A stretch of DNA of 64,000 nucleotides, taken from assembly GCF_029392015.1 (NCBI RefSeq), contig NZ_CP113925.1, positions 62,001 to 126,000 of the forward strand, written 5' to 3'. Source of the DNA: Bifidobacterium sp. ESL0728. GTDB taxonomy: Bacteria; Actinomycetota; Actinomycetes; Actinomycetales; Bifidobacteriaceae. A program made the position numbers and the translations under genes. Below, piece by piece: positions 9,833 to 17,263 of this stretch (positions are counted from its first letter, which is position 1; every line of letters begins with the position of its first letter). Under the pieces are notes generated by a model. It was not told the origin of the DNA, made no database searches, and saw nothing but the letters and a program-made list of their open reading frames with translations.

Positions 9833-9980
9833 ATTGCGAATGTGACGGTAATCAGCCCAAATTCGTCGCGATTGCAATGAATGATTGCGGATGCGACACA
9901 ATGAGGACTATATCCGTCATATTTGCAAAGTGGGATTGTGTTTGCGACGCGGATGAAGTGCTAGGCGTCGCAAACACAAT
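9833..9980. repeat. 51-bp array whose last unit is the trpS terminator
   Basis: Three units start at 9833 (ATTGCGAATGTGAC), 9884 (ATTGCGGATGCGAC) and 9935 (ATTGTGTTTGCGAC), exactly 51 bp apart. Each unit carries a complementary right arm (for example CGTCGC...GCAAT). The third unit is a perfect 16-bp inverted repeat and makes the hairpin downstream of trpS. The first two are degenerate hairpins of the same layout. Confidence 0.6.
9935..9980 (-). terminator. Perfect 16-bp hairpin downstream of trpS
   Basis: ATTGTGTTTGCGACGC (9935-9950) and GCGTCGCAAACACAAT (9965-9980) are exact complements around a 14-base loop. The hairpin begins five bases after the trpS stop codon. There is no clean T-run on either side, so it may act as a bidirectional or atypical terminator between the convergent genes. 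Confidence 0.65.
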
Positions 9981-9984
9981 GGAC

Positions 9985-11094
9985 TTAGTACTTCATGCCC
10001 ATGGCTTCGCGAACCTGGTCGAGGGTTTCCTCGGCGATTTCGTTGGCGCGGCGGTTGCCGTCGTGGATGATGTCGCGGATGGTTTCCATGTCTTGGGCCA
10101 GCTCGGCGCGGCGCTCGCGGTGCGGGGCCAAGAATTCGTTGACGGACTTGATGACGTACTGTTTCAAGGCTCCGGCCCCGGCGTCGCCGATTTCCTCGGC
10201 GATATCCTTCGGGTCGCGGTTGGTAACCAAACCGGCGGTGGTCAGCAGCGCCGAAACCTGAGGACGGTTGACCGGATCAAATGTAATACGGCGTTCGGAA
10301 TCGGTTGGGCTCTTCTTGATGAGCTTGGCGGTCTCCTCCGCGGTGGCGCCGAGCATGATGGAGTTGCCATAGGACTTGCTCATTTTGCGGCCGTCGAGCC
10401 CCGGAATCTCGGGCGCATCGGAAAGAATGGCCGTCGGCTCGGGGAAGACGGGATTCTTCTTGGCGTAACGTTCGTTGAAGCGGCGTGCGATGGTGCGTGT
10501 GATCTCGACGTGCGGCAGGTTGTCCTTGCCGATCGGCACGACGTTGGCCTTGCAGAAGAGGATGTCGCAGGCCTGATGGACGGGGTAGGTCAGCAAAAGC
10601 CCGGTCAGCGCGTGGCCGCTCGCCTCGGCCTCGGCTTTGACGGTCGGGTTGCGCAGCAATTCGGCTTCGGTGACCAAAGACAAGAACGGCAGCATCAGCT
10701 GGTTTTCGCAGGGAATCGCGGAATGCGCGAAAATCATGGTCTTGTTCGGGTCGATGCCGGCGGCGAGATAGTCCAGAACCATGTTCAGCGTGTTGTCCTG
10801 GATGTGCTCGGTGGTGTCGCGGTCGGTGATGACCTGGTAGTCGGCGATGAGCACGTTGGTGTGCACGCCTTTGTTCTGCATCGCGACACGCTCGCGGATC
10901 GAGCCGAAATAGTGGCCGAGGTGCAGGCGTCCGGTCGGACGGTCGCCGGTGAGCATGGTGAACTTGCCTGGGTTCTTCTCAAGTTTCGCCAAAACCGCGT
11001 CAGAACGCTTCTTCGCCTCGACAAAGCTCGCACTTATCTCGTTGCCTGCCGCAGTGACCTGTTCGTTTTCCGCGCCGTTTTGTATGTCCGCCAT
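9985..11094 (-). CDS. trpS: Tryptophanyl-tRNA synthetase
   Basis: Class I aminoacyl-tRNA synthetase that charges tRNA-Trp. The 369-residue length fits the family, with a short extra N-terminus. The HIGH motif appears as HLGH at residues 58-61 within GDRPTGRLHLGHYFGS, and the second signature as GRKMSKSYGNS near residue 240. The C-terminal part has the expected helical anticodon-binding region. It is monocistronic, followed by a perfect hairpin, and divergent from the DUF3073 gene with a 138-bp spacer for both promoters. No T-box leader is visible upstream. Confidence 0.97.
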   Translation of the reverse strand: MADIQNGAENEQVTAAGNEISASFVEAKKRSDAVLAKLEKNPGKFTMLTGDRPTGRLHLGHYFGSIRERVAMQNKGVHTNVLIADYQVITDRDTTEHIQDNTLNMVLDYLAAGIDPNKTMIFAHSAIPCENQLMLPFLSLVTEAELLRNPTVKAEAEASGHALTGLLLTYPVHQACDILFCKANVVPIGKDNLPHVEITRTIARRFNERYAKKNPVFPEPTAILSDAPEIPGLDGRKMSKSYGNSIMLGATAEETAKLIKKSPTDSERRITFDPVNRPQVSALLTTAGLVTNRDPKDIAEEIGDAGAGALKQYVIKSVNEFLAPHRERRAELAQDMETIRDIIHDGNRRANEIAEETLDQVREAMGMKY

Positions 11095-11232
11095 GACCTG
11101 CCCTTAATGTCTGGAAACGTTGAAAATCTTGTTTTTATGGTAAAAGTCTGAGCCGACAATGAAACGTGACGGATTGGGTGGTATCCTACATATTGATGGA
11201 TTAATGCAAATACAGGATATTCAGGGGGTCAA

Positions 11233-11661
11233 ATGGGCCGCGGACGTCAGAAGGCTAAACAAAAGAAAATGGCCCGTAAGCTGAAGTATTTGACAACCGA
11301 TACCGATTATGACGAGCTGGCAAAGGAGCTTGGCGCGCAGGAACCGGGCAGTGGAGCGGCGGATCCGTTCACTGAGGTTGAGAAGGAATATTCACGGGCT
11401 CATGGCAGGTCCGATGAAGACACGAATACCGACGTTGTAGACGAGCATGAGGATTCGCCGGTCGCCGACGATGATTTGGACGACTATGCCAAGTGGGCCG
11501 CGGAAGCTGCGGCAAAAGCGGCTGGTGGCGACAGCGCAAAGCCCGCGTCCGCTTCCAGCGCTAGCACCAAAAAAGCGCCGATGCCCAAGCCGCATAAGCC
11601 GATTCACATGCCTATTCCCAGCGCCCTGCGCAAGCCCAAGCCTAAAGCCAGCGAGGCCTGA
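11233..11661 (+). CDS. DUF3073 family protein
   Basis: The N-terminus MGRGRQKAKQKKMARKLKY followed by YDELAKEL is the hallmark of the DUF3073 family, small proteins widespread in actinobacteria with no established function. The family domain covers about residues 1-65. The rest is an acidic, then Ala/Lys/Pro-rich tail ending at residue 142. A strong ribosome site, AGGGGG, precedes the ATG. The very basic N-terminus suggests contact with nucleic acid, but that is inference. Confidence 0.9.
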   Translation: MGRGRQKAKQKKMARKLKYLTTDTDYDELAKELGAQEPGSGAADPFTEVEKEYSRAHGRSDEDTNTDVVDEHEDSPVADDDLDDYAKWAAEAAAKAAGGDSAKPASASSASTKKAPMPKPHKPIHMPIPSALRKPKPKASEA

Positions 11662-12210
11662 AAGCAGAGCTGAAACAGCAACAGTAGGCTTGGTATTTCC
11701 GCGTGACCAAATTTTCGTTGGCGCGCGGATCTTTTTGTATTCGAGAGACTTTAGCGACTTCGACGAAATCTGGGACGAGCAATATCGGGAATATCAGGAT
11801 ATCCTCTTATCGGTTTCGTTCAGCCTCTTATTGGCCCTGTAGCATCTCTGCAATTCGCTGATGGCTAAGTGCTGTAACTTCCGTTGCGGGGGCGATTGCA
11901 CGCGGGTTTGACTGTGATTGCAACCATTCGATGAAGCGTCATAAGTATTCACGATATCTTTTGAAATTTTTTTCTTAGATTGACGCAGCCGCAGCGTTTA
12001 GACTTGAACCACAACTGGGGTACGACACCAGTCATTTCTCTCCTGAATCCAGCGAAACCGAGCCAATCCAAGCGAAGTGAAGCACAATGAAATCGAGTTG
12101 ATGACGAACGGGTGGTGGGCGTCGCGCTCTGAAGGGGTATATGTGGCAGATTGGTGTGGATGCGCCGGTTCTGCGACGATAAACGATAAGGAAAGAATCG
12201 AGGAGGGCAC
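11662..12210. other. Intergenic region, little visible
   Basis: About 550 bp between the DUF3073 gene and the amino-acid transporter operon. It must contain the operon promoter, most likely in the AT-rich stretch around 11940-12000. Open frames here are continuations of shadow frames. I see no RNA gene, array or convincing terminator. Confidence 0.5.
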
Positions 12211-13173
12211 ATGGTGCTTTCAAAATCCAGGAAAAAGGTAACGGTTGGCTTGCTGGCAACAGTGGCCGCATTGGGCATCGCGCTTTCGGGCTGCGGTGGC
12301 ACCAGTTCCGTGCCGGCCAATAGCCCGTCAGCGCAGGCCACGGGCAAGCCGCTCGATACCAAGGCCTACGACAAGCTCGTGAATTCCGGCGAGGTGGCGA
12401 GCGGCTCCACCGTCAATGCCAACAAGTGGGCCAAAGCTGTCAAGGAGCAGGGCGTGCTGAAAGTCGGCGGTGTGAAGTCCTCGGCGTTGTTCTCGCTGCA
12501 AAGCCCTGACGACAACAAGGTGCGTGGTTTCGACGCAGGCCTCTCCCAGTTGCTTGCCCGCTACATCCTGGGTGACGCGAAGACCTCGGTGAGTGTGGTT
12601 GACTCCTCCACTCGTGAGGCCGTTTTACAAAACGGCACCGTCAACACGGTTTTCGCCACGTATTCGATCAATCCGGCGCGCCAGCAGAAGATCGATTTCG
12701 CCGGTCCCTATCTCACCAGCCAGCAGGCGATTCTCGTCAAGTCCACCAACAAGACCATCAATTCCGCCTCCGACCTGGCGGGCAAGAAGGTTGGCGTGCA
12801 GGCTGGTTCCACCGGCCCGGCCGTCGTCAAGAAGTTCGCGCCCAAGGCCAACGCGCAGGAGTTCCAGACCGACGCCGAGCTCGTGCAGGCCCTCAAGCAG
12901 GGCCGTATCGACGCCTACGTGGTCGACGAGTCGCTCGTGCTCGGCGACATTGCCAAGGACCCACAGGCCTTGAAGCTCGCCGGCAAGCCCTTCGGCGACA
13001 AGGACGAGTATGGTATCGGCCTGCCCAAGGGATCTGACGGTGCCGAATTCGTCAACGCCTGGCTCAAGAAGATCGAGGCTGATGGCACATGGGCCAAGCT
13101 CTGGAAACTCACCGTTGGCGATCGTACCGGCGTTACCAAGGTGCCGACGCCTCCCGCCATCACCAAGGAGTGA
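12211..13173 (+). CDS. Glutamate-type ABC transporter substrate-binding lipoprotein
   Basis: The extracellular binding protein of a polar amino-acid ABC importer (SBP_bac_3 family). The N-terminus is a lipoprotein signal ending in the lipobox IALSGC, with the cysteine at about residue 28. The mature part shows the family order: GVLKVGGV at the start of lobe 1, RGFDAGLSQLLARYILG, ATYSINPARQQKIDFAGPY, and the hinge segment DLAGKKVGVQAGST. Its 320 residues are normal. GAGGAGG stands four bases before the ATG. It is first in an operon with two permeases. Glutamate or glutamine is the likely ligand by resemblance to corynebacterial GluB, but this is not proven. Confidence 0.9.
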   Translation: MVLSKSRKKVTVGLLATVAALGIALSGCGGTSSVPANSPSAQATGKPLDTKAYDKLVNSGEVASGSTVNANKWAKAVKEQGVLKVGGVKSSALFSLQSPDDNKVRGFDAGLSQLLARYILGDAKTSVSVVDSSTREAVLQNGTVNTVFATYSINPARQQKIDFAGPYLTSQQAILVKSTNKTINSASDLAGKKVGVQAGSTGPAVVKKFAPKANAQEFQTDAELVQALKQGRIDAYVVDESLVLGDIAKDPQALKLAGKPFGDKDEYGIGLPKGSDGAEFVNAWLKKIEADGTWAKLWKLTVGDRTGVTKVPTPPAITKE

Positions 13174-13281
13174 GCAAGGGTTCGTGCGTGCGTAGGCACA
13201 TAATAGGGTAAACGGCTGGATGCGCGAGAGCGTGCGCGCAAACCGACGCATCGTGAACAGGGATGGTGAAGAAGGGCGGAT

Positions 13282-13965
13282 ATGGCCACACATCAATCGT
13301 TATGGGGGTCGCTGGTTTACCTCCTCGCCCACTATGGCTGGCAGTATGTCTCCAGTTACGGGGTCGCGCTGCGCATCGGCGTGCTCTCGTTCCTTGGTGG
13401 CCTGGCGCTCGCGTTCGTGCTCACCATGCTGCGTGTCAGCCCCATTCCCCCGCTGCGCGCCGCAGTCTCGTTCTATGTCGAGGTCTTCCGTAACATCCCG
13501 GTGCTTGCGCTCCTTATTTTCATTGTCTTCGCGTTGCCTGAGGTCGGGCTGGTGATCGACTACGAGCCCAGCGTTATCGTTACGCTCATCCTCGTGGCTT
13601 CGGCGTTCGGCTGCGACGCCCTGCGTAGCGGCATCAACGCCATCGACCCGGGCCAGGTGGAGGCCGCCCGGTCGCTTGGCCTCACGTTCTTCGACATCGT
13701 CAGTTCCATCATCATGCCGCAGGCGCTGCGCACGGTGGTGCAGCCGATGGTTACTCTCTTCATCTCGGTGATTGTCAGCTCCTCGATCGGCGCGATGGTG
13801 CCGCTGGCCCACACCGAGCTCACGGGCCTGGTCAACCAGATCAACACCAAAGACGCGCTCGGCATCCCCACCTTCTTCGTCGCCGCGCTGTTCTATGTGT
13901 GCACGGGCTTGGTGATCGCCGGGTTTGGCCGGTTCCTCGAGAAGAAGGTGGCGCTATGTCGGTGA
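13282..13965 (+). CDS. Amino-acid ABC transporter permease, GluC-like
   Basis: Inner-membrane permease of the polar amino-acid family (HisM/GlnP type), 227 residues with about five helices. The EAA-type loop that contacts the ATPase is seen as IDPGQVEAARSLGLTFFDIV. FYVEVFRNIPVLALLIF is the typical early signature. AAGGGCGG precedes the ATG. The last codons overlap the next permease gene by 10 bp, showing translational coupling. Confidence 0.92.
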   Translation: MATHQSLWGSLVYLLAHYGWQYVSSYGVALRIGVLSFLGGLALAFVLTMLRVSPIPPLRAAVSFYVEVFRNIPVLALLIFIVFALPEVGLVIDYEPSVIVTLILVASAFGCDALRSGINAIDPGQVEAARSLGLTFFDIVSSIIMPQALRTVVQPMVTLFISVIVSSSIGAMVPLAHTELTGLVNQINTKDALGIPTFFVAALFYVCTGLVIAGFGRFLEKKVALCR

Positions 13966-14789
13966 AATCGAGATCGTTAAGTCCCACCGAGGCCGCGCTG
14001 TTTGAGGTTGGCGGGCCGCGTACCAAGCGTCGCATCGCCGTGGGTACCGCCGTGGCCGTCGCCGTGCTGCTGGCGTTGCTCGCGTGGGTGGTTTATCGGT
14101 TGTATATCAATGGGCAATTCGCGCCCATGTATTGGAGCCTTTTCGGCGACCCGAAGGTCTGGGGATTCCTCGGAATGGGCCTCATCGGTACATTGCGTGC
14201 GGCGTTTGGTGCAGGCGCGATCGGGCTGGTGTGCGGCCTGGTGCTGATGTTCGGGCGCATGTCCGGCGTTGCGCCGATTCGCTGGCTTTGCACCGCCGTC
14301 ATCGAGTTCGTGCGCGGAACCCCGACCCTGCTCTTCATTTACTTCTTCTTCCTTGTGCCGGCGCAGTTCGGCATCCATATGAGCACCTACTGGATGGTCG
14401 TCATTCCCGTGGCCAGCTACGCCTCCGCCGTGCTCGCCGAGGTCTTCCGCTCGGGCGTCGAGGCTGTGCCGATCGGGCAGAAGGAGGCCGCACTTTCGCT
14501 GGGCCTCACCCGCTGGCAGATGTACCAGTCCGTCGTCCTGCCGCAGATGTTCCGCATCGTGGTGCCGACCATGGTCGCCCAGCTCGTTGTGGTCGTCAAG
14601 GACACGACCTTCGGCTACGTGGTCACCTACCCCGAGATGATGCAGAACACGAAGGTGCTCATCGCCAACTACAACAGCTTGCTGCCGGTCTATTTGGTGA
14701 CGTCCATTATCTATGTGCTTATCAATTATGCGATTTCGTGGTTCGCGCGCTGGCTTTCCGACCGGCTTGGCCTCGATTTTGAGGTCTGA
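13956..14789 (+). CDS. Amino-acid ABC transporter permease, GluD-like
   Basis: Second permease of the importer, 277 residues. It has a cytosolic N-terminus of about 30 residues, then helices beginning at GTAVAVAVLLALLAWVVY. The signature IEFVRGTPTLLFIYFFFL and the EAA loop VPIGQKEAALSLGLTRWQMY are clear. The start at 13956 lies inside the end of the preceding gene. The operon ends here with no ATP-binding subunit, so the ATPase must come from elsewhere. The downstream gene is convergent, with only 54 bp between stops. Confidence 0.92.
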   Translation: MSVKSRSLSPTEAALFEVGGPRTKRRIAVGTAVAVAVLLALLAWVVYRLYINGQFAPMYWSLFGDPKVWGFLGMGLIGTLRAAFGAGAIGLVCGLVLMFGRMSGVAPIRWLCTAVIEFVRGTPTLLFIYFFFLVPAQFGIHMSTYWMVVIPVASYASAVLAEVFRSGVEAVPIGQKEAALSLGLTRWQMYQSVVLPQMFRIVVPTMVAQLVVVVKDTTFGYVVTYPEMMQNTKVLIANYNSLLPVYLVTSIIYVLINYAISWFARWLSDRLGLDFEV

Positions 14790-14843
14790 TGCTTGAAGTT
14801 GTGGACGCTTTTGGGTTGTAGTCAAAAAATGGACACTCGATTT

Positions 14844-15260
14844 TCAATCTAGTGGTAACAGTGCGGTTAAATCGTCGCGCTCGCCCACCGCAGTGACCCG
14901 GCCGGCGTCCTTCTCTTCGGCCCATGAGGTCAGGCCGCACGCCAAGCGCAACCATACGTCAGGGTCGAGTTCGATGACGTCGGGTGGGGTGAGATTATGC
15001 GGGTCCGAAGCCGGCCCGTCTAGGATTTTCACCGCTCCCCAAGGTGCCACGCGGACTTCGACGCCGGGGCCGGGAGCCTTGTTTTCCAAAAGATAGAGCG
15101 AATACCGCACGGCCATCGCCCAAGTGTTGCGCGGCAGGCCGTCTGGTGAAAACGTGAGTCTCGCCTCAAGCGGTTCTCCGCGATGCGTGTCCGCCGCTTT
15201 GCGCCACTGGTCCAGCGCCGCCATGCCCTTCGAAATATCCTGTTCCCGTATCGCTGCCAT
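14844..15260 (-). CDS. Bacterial sterol-carrier-like protein (SCP_3 type)
   Basis: A small cytosolic protein of 138 residues that looks like the bacterial SCP-ortholog family found in actinobacteria. Recognisable parts are RNTWAMAVRYSLYLLENKAPG and VIELDPDVWLRLACGLTSW, the latter close to the SCP end motif. Ligand and role are unknown. I start at ATG 15260 (MAAIREQ). The open frame runs a further 74 codons upstream, but that part is the translation of an intergenic repeat ladder and is unlikely to be protein. Confidence 0.7.
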   Translation of the reverse strand: MAAIREQDISKGMAALDQWRKAADTHRGEPLEARLTFSPDGLPRNTWAMAVRYSLYLLENKAPGPGVEVRVAPWGAVKILDGPASDPHNLTPPDVIELDPDVWLRLACGLTSWAEEKDAGRVTAVGERDDLTALLPLD

Positions 15261-15282
15261 AGCGTCATCGTCCCTCGCGTTA

Positions 15283-15475
15283 TGGACGGAAGGAAATGAA
15301 AGGCAATGGCAATACTCGGTCGGTCGCTTTTCTCTTGTCCTGCACCTTGTGGACGGAAGAAGATGAAAGGCAATACCTGGTCGGTCGTTTTTCCCGTCCC
15401 CCACCTTGTGGACGGAACGGCGTGAATGGCAATAGCCAGTCAGTTGTTTCCCATGTCTCTTTTTGTGGACGGAGG
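15283..15475. repeat. Four-copy TGGACGGA ladder, about 60 bp apart
   Basis: The word TGGACGGA starts at 15283, 15350 and 15409, and TGGACGGAG at 15466. Between copies the words GAAAGGCAAT, GGTCGGTCG and CCCACCTTGTG recur. Spacing is 67, 59 and 57 bp, and the first interval holds a small extra GGCAAT. The ladder fills the gap between the small membrane-protein gene and the SCP-like gene and creates spurious open frames on the minus strand. Confidence 0.7.
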
Positions 15476-15483
15476 TAGGCATA

Positions 15484-15522
15484 ACAAAACCGCCGCACTA
15501 GCGCCAAGGCAATGCGACGGTT
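15484..15522 (-). terminator. Intrinsic terminator
   Basis: Arms AACCGCCGCA (15488-15497) and TGCGACGGTT (15513-15522) pair over ten positions with one G-U-type mismatch, followed on the minus strand by TTTGTT. It lies 24 bp after the stop of the 71-residue membrane protein gene, which it should terminate. Confidence 0.8.
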
Positions 15523-15545
15523 CTGGATAATAAAATAAATAAAGG

Positions 15546-15761
15546 TCAGTCGGTAGCGGCTTCCGAACCCTCTTCGGGCTTCGAATCGGCTTCCTTATCA
15601 AGACCCAAATCGACTGGCGAAGAGCTGTTTTCCCACGGCTCTTCCCACGGATCATAGTCGGGGTTCTGCTGCTTGTACATATAGAGACCGACGACTGCAG
15701 CGAGCAGACCGCCGAAGAGCAGCGCAAAGAACTTCCAACCGTTAGAAGACTTGTTCTCCAT
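15546..15761 (-). CDS. Small single-pass membrane protein with acidic tail
   Basis: A 71-residue protein: a short positive N-terminus (MENKSSNGWK), one membrane helix FFALLFGGLLAAVVGLYMY, then an acidic tail rich in Glu, Asp, Pro and Ser. The ATG at 15761 has AAGGAG six bases upstream, which fixes the start against a longer frame. It has its own terminator. I do not recognise a family; similar short anchors are common in bifidobacterial genomes. Function unknown. Confidence 0.75.
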   Translation of the reverse strand: MENKSSNGWKFFALLFGGLLAAVVGLYMYKQQNPDYDPWEEPWENSSSPVDLGLDKEADSKPEEGSEAATD

Positions 15762-16092
15762 GACGGCTCCTTTCTTAAGTGCCGGCTTGCGCGTCCAAGC
15801 CAACGTTGCTTCTATCCTAGCCGATGTTCTGTGACAATTGAGTGGAAAGCCTGAAGAAAACCAAAAAGTTCAAGGTTTATTGATATGGGAATCAAGGTTT
15901 TTGAAGGTGTGGCTTTGCGATGGATTATATAAAAGACTGGAAAATAATATATCCTATAAAGACAAAAGCGAGATGGCTGAATCTGCCGTAATGGTTCTGG
16001 AAAAGTATTGAAAGGCGAAAAGCGTTGGAAATACAGGGAAAGTGTAAGACGCCGCAATCGGTTTTGTACCTGTCAATCGATAAAATGCAACA
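15762..16092. other. AT-rich divergent promoter region
   Basis: About 330 bp between divergent genes. It is AT-rich from about 15830 to 16000 and probably holds promoters for both the small membrane protein and the rhomboid gene. There is no clear Shine-Dalgarno sequence before the rhomboid ATG. I see no RNA gene or array. Confidence 0.45.
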
Positions 16093-16860
16093 ATGACCAA
16101 TGAGAACAGCGACCTTCAGCTTGTGTATCGAAAACTACGATACCAATGGAAGTCCAACGGACCGGTGTTTACGTGGACAATCGTTGTCATCTGCGTGGTG
16201 GTGTGGCTTGTAGAAGTGCTCTGTAAACTAGCTTCTACGCAGGATTACAATACCATGCTTTACGATTGGTCGTTCATCCCAGGTTTGGCGCTTTTGAAGC
16301 CTTGGACGTGGCTGACGTCGATGTTCATGCACGCCCCCAATGTGCTGCACGTGCTCTGCAATATGCTCACGTTGATCGCCATAGGGCCGTATTTGGAGGG
16401 GCTGCTCGGGCATTGGTGTTTCCTCGGGGTCTATATGGTTTGCGGGCTTGGCGCGGCCGACGGCATGATTGTATCCAGCTATTTCACCCATGATTGGGCT
16501 ACGGGCGGGTACGGTGCTTCCGGTGGCCTGTTCGGTCTTTTTGCGGTTTTGCTTTTGGTTTTCAGGCGTACGCATACCGACATCCGTGCGATGCTGGTGT
16601 GCATCGCCATCAATTTCGCGATGCCGCTGTTCATCCCGGGTGTGGGGTGGCAGGCTCATGTCGGCGGGTTTGTGGTCGGCCTGGTGCTGGGCTGGTTGCT
16701 GCTTGACGGGATTCCCGCACTGCGTCGCCGTCCGTTGTGGGTGCGCACGCTGGTTTACGGGTTGATTCTTGCGGTGCTGCTGGTGGCTTTGGCGGTGGTG
16801 CTGACGCCGTCGTGGGTGATCAGGCTAGAGCAAGCTGGGCAACAGCTCAACCTGCCGTAA
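16093..16860 (+). CDS. Rhomboid family intramembrane serine protease
   Basis: Integral membrane protease that cleaves transmembrane segments of other proteins. The 255 residues carry six or seven helices. The catalytic serine is Ser143 in GASGGLFGLF, and the histidine of the dyad is His189 in WQAHVGGFVVG. The oxyanion-side motif HVLCNMLTL (His86, Asn90) is also present. The natural substrate is unknown. The ribosome site is weak, so the start is less certain. It is convergent with the ligase gene, with a 51-bp-unit array between them. Confidence 0.92.
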   Translation: MTNENSDLQLVYRKLRYQWKSNGPVFTWTIVVICVVVWLVEVLCKLASTQDYNTMLYDWSFIPGLALLKPWTWLTSMFMHAPNVLHVLCNMLTLIAIGPYLEGLLGHWCFLGVYMVCGLGAADGMIVSSYFTHDWATGGYGASGGLFGLFAVLLLVFRRTHTDIRAMLVCIAINFAMPLFIPGVGWQAHVGGFVVGLVLGWLLLDGIPALRRRPLWVRTLVYGLILAVLLVALAVVLTPSWVIRLEQAGQQLNLP

Positions 16861-16911
16861 ACGCGTACGCCCGGCCTAGCCGGTAGCTGTAGGCGTCAGT
16901 TAGGCGTTTTC

Positions 16912-17235
16912 CTGACGTTGGTGTTGAAAAGTGCACTTTAGCGTGGGTGTGGTGCGCTTTTTGGCGGTGCCGTCAAAAACGTGCGTTTTGGCTGGGGTGT
17001 GGTGCGCTTTTTTGACGGTGGTGTGCAAAAGGTGCGTTTTAGTGTGGATAGGGTGCATTTTTCTGACGGTGCCGTCAAAAACGTGCGTTTGGGCGAAGGT
17101 AAAGTGCACTTTTCCGACAGTGGTGTTGAAAAGGTGCGTTTTGGCTGGGGTAAAGTGCACCTTTTTGACGTAATACACGAAAGGTGCAACCTGAACATGG
17201 CCAGATTGCACCTTGCTGACGCGGGATGGTTGTCG
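16912..17235. repeat. 51-bp palindromic array, seven units (longest copy)
   Basis: The core GACGGTGCCGTC or a variant starts at 16914, 16963, 17014, 17065, 17116, 17167 and 17218; after the first interval (49) the spacing is exactly 51. Each unit reads GTGCACTTTTTT, then the core, then AAAAACGTGC and a G/T-rich linker such as GTTTTGGCTGGGGT. The left and right arms are complementary, so each unit can fold as a hairpin. The array lies between convergent stop codons. The same unit occurs at three other places in the window. As 51 is a multiple of three, it stays open in several frames and yields false genes. Confidence 0.85.
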
Positions 17236-17263
17236 GATAGGGGATTTCCTGTCTGTTTATCCC

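Noticed and set aside
9877-11151. 424-codon plus-strand frame over trpS
   Set aside because: Antisense shadow of trpS, which has clear synthetase signatures.
16912-17235. CRISPR array
   Set aside because: The spacing is in range, but there are no unique spacers, the linker is also repeated, and no cas genes are in the window.
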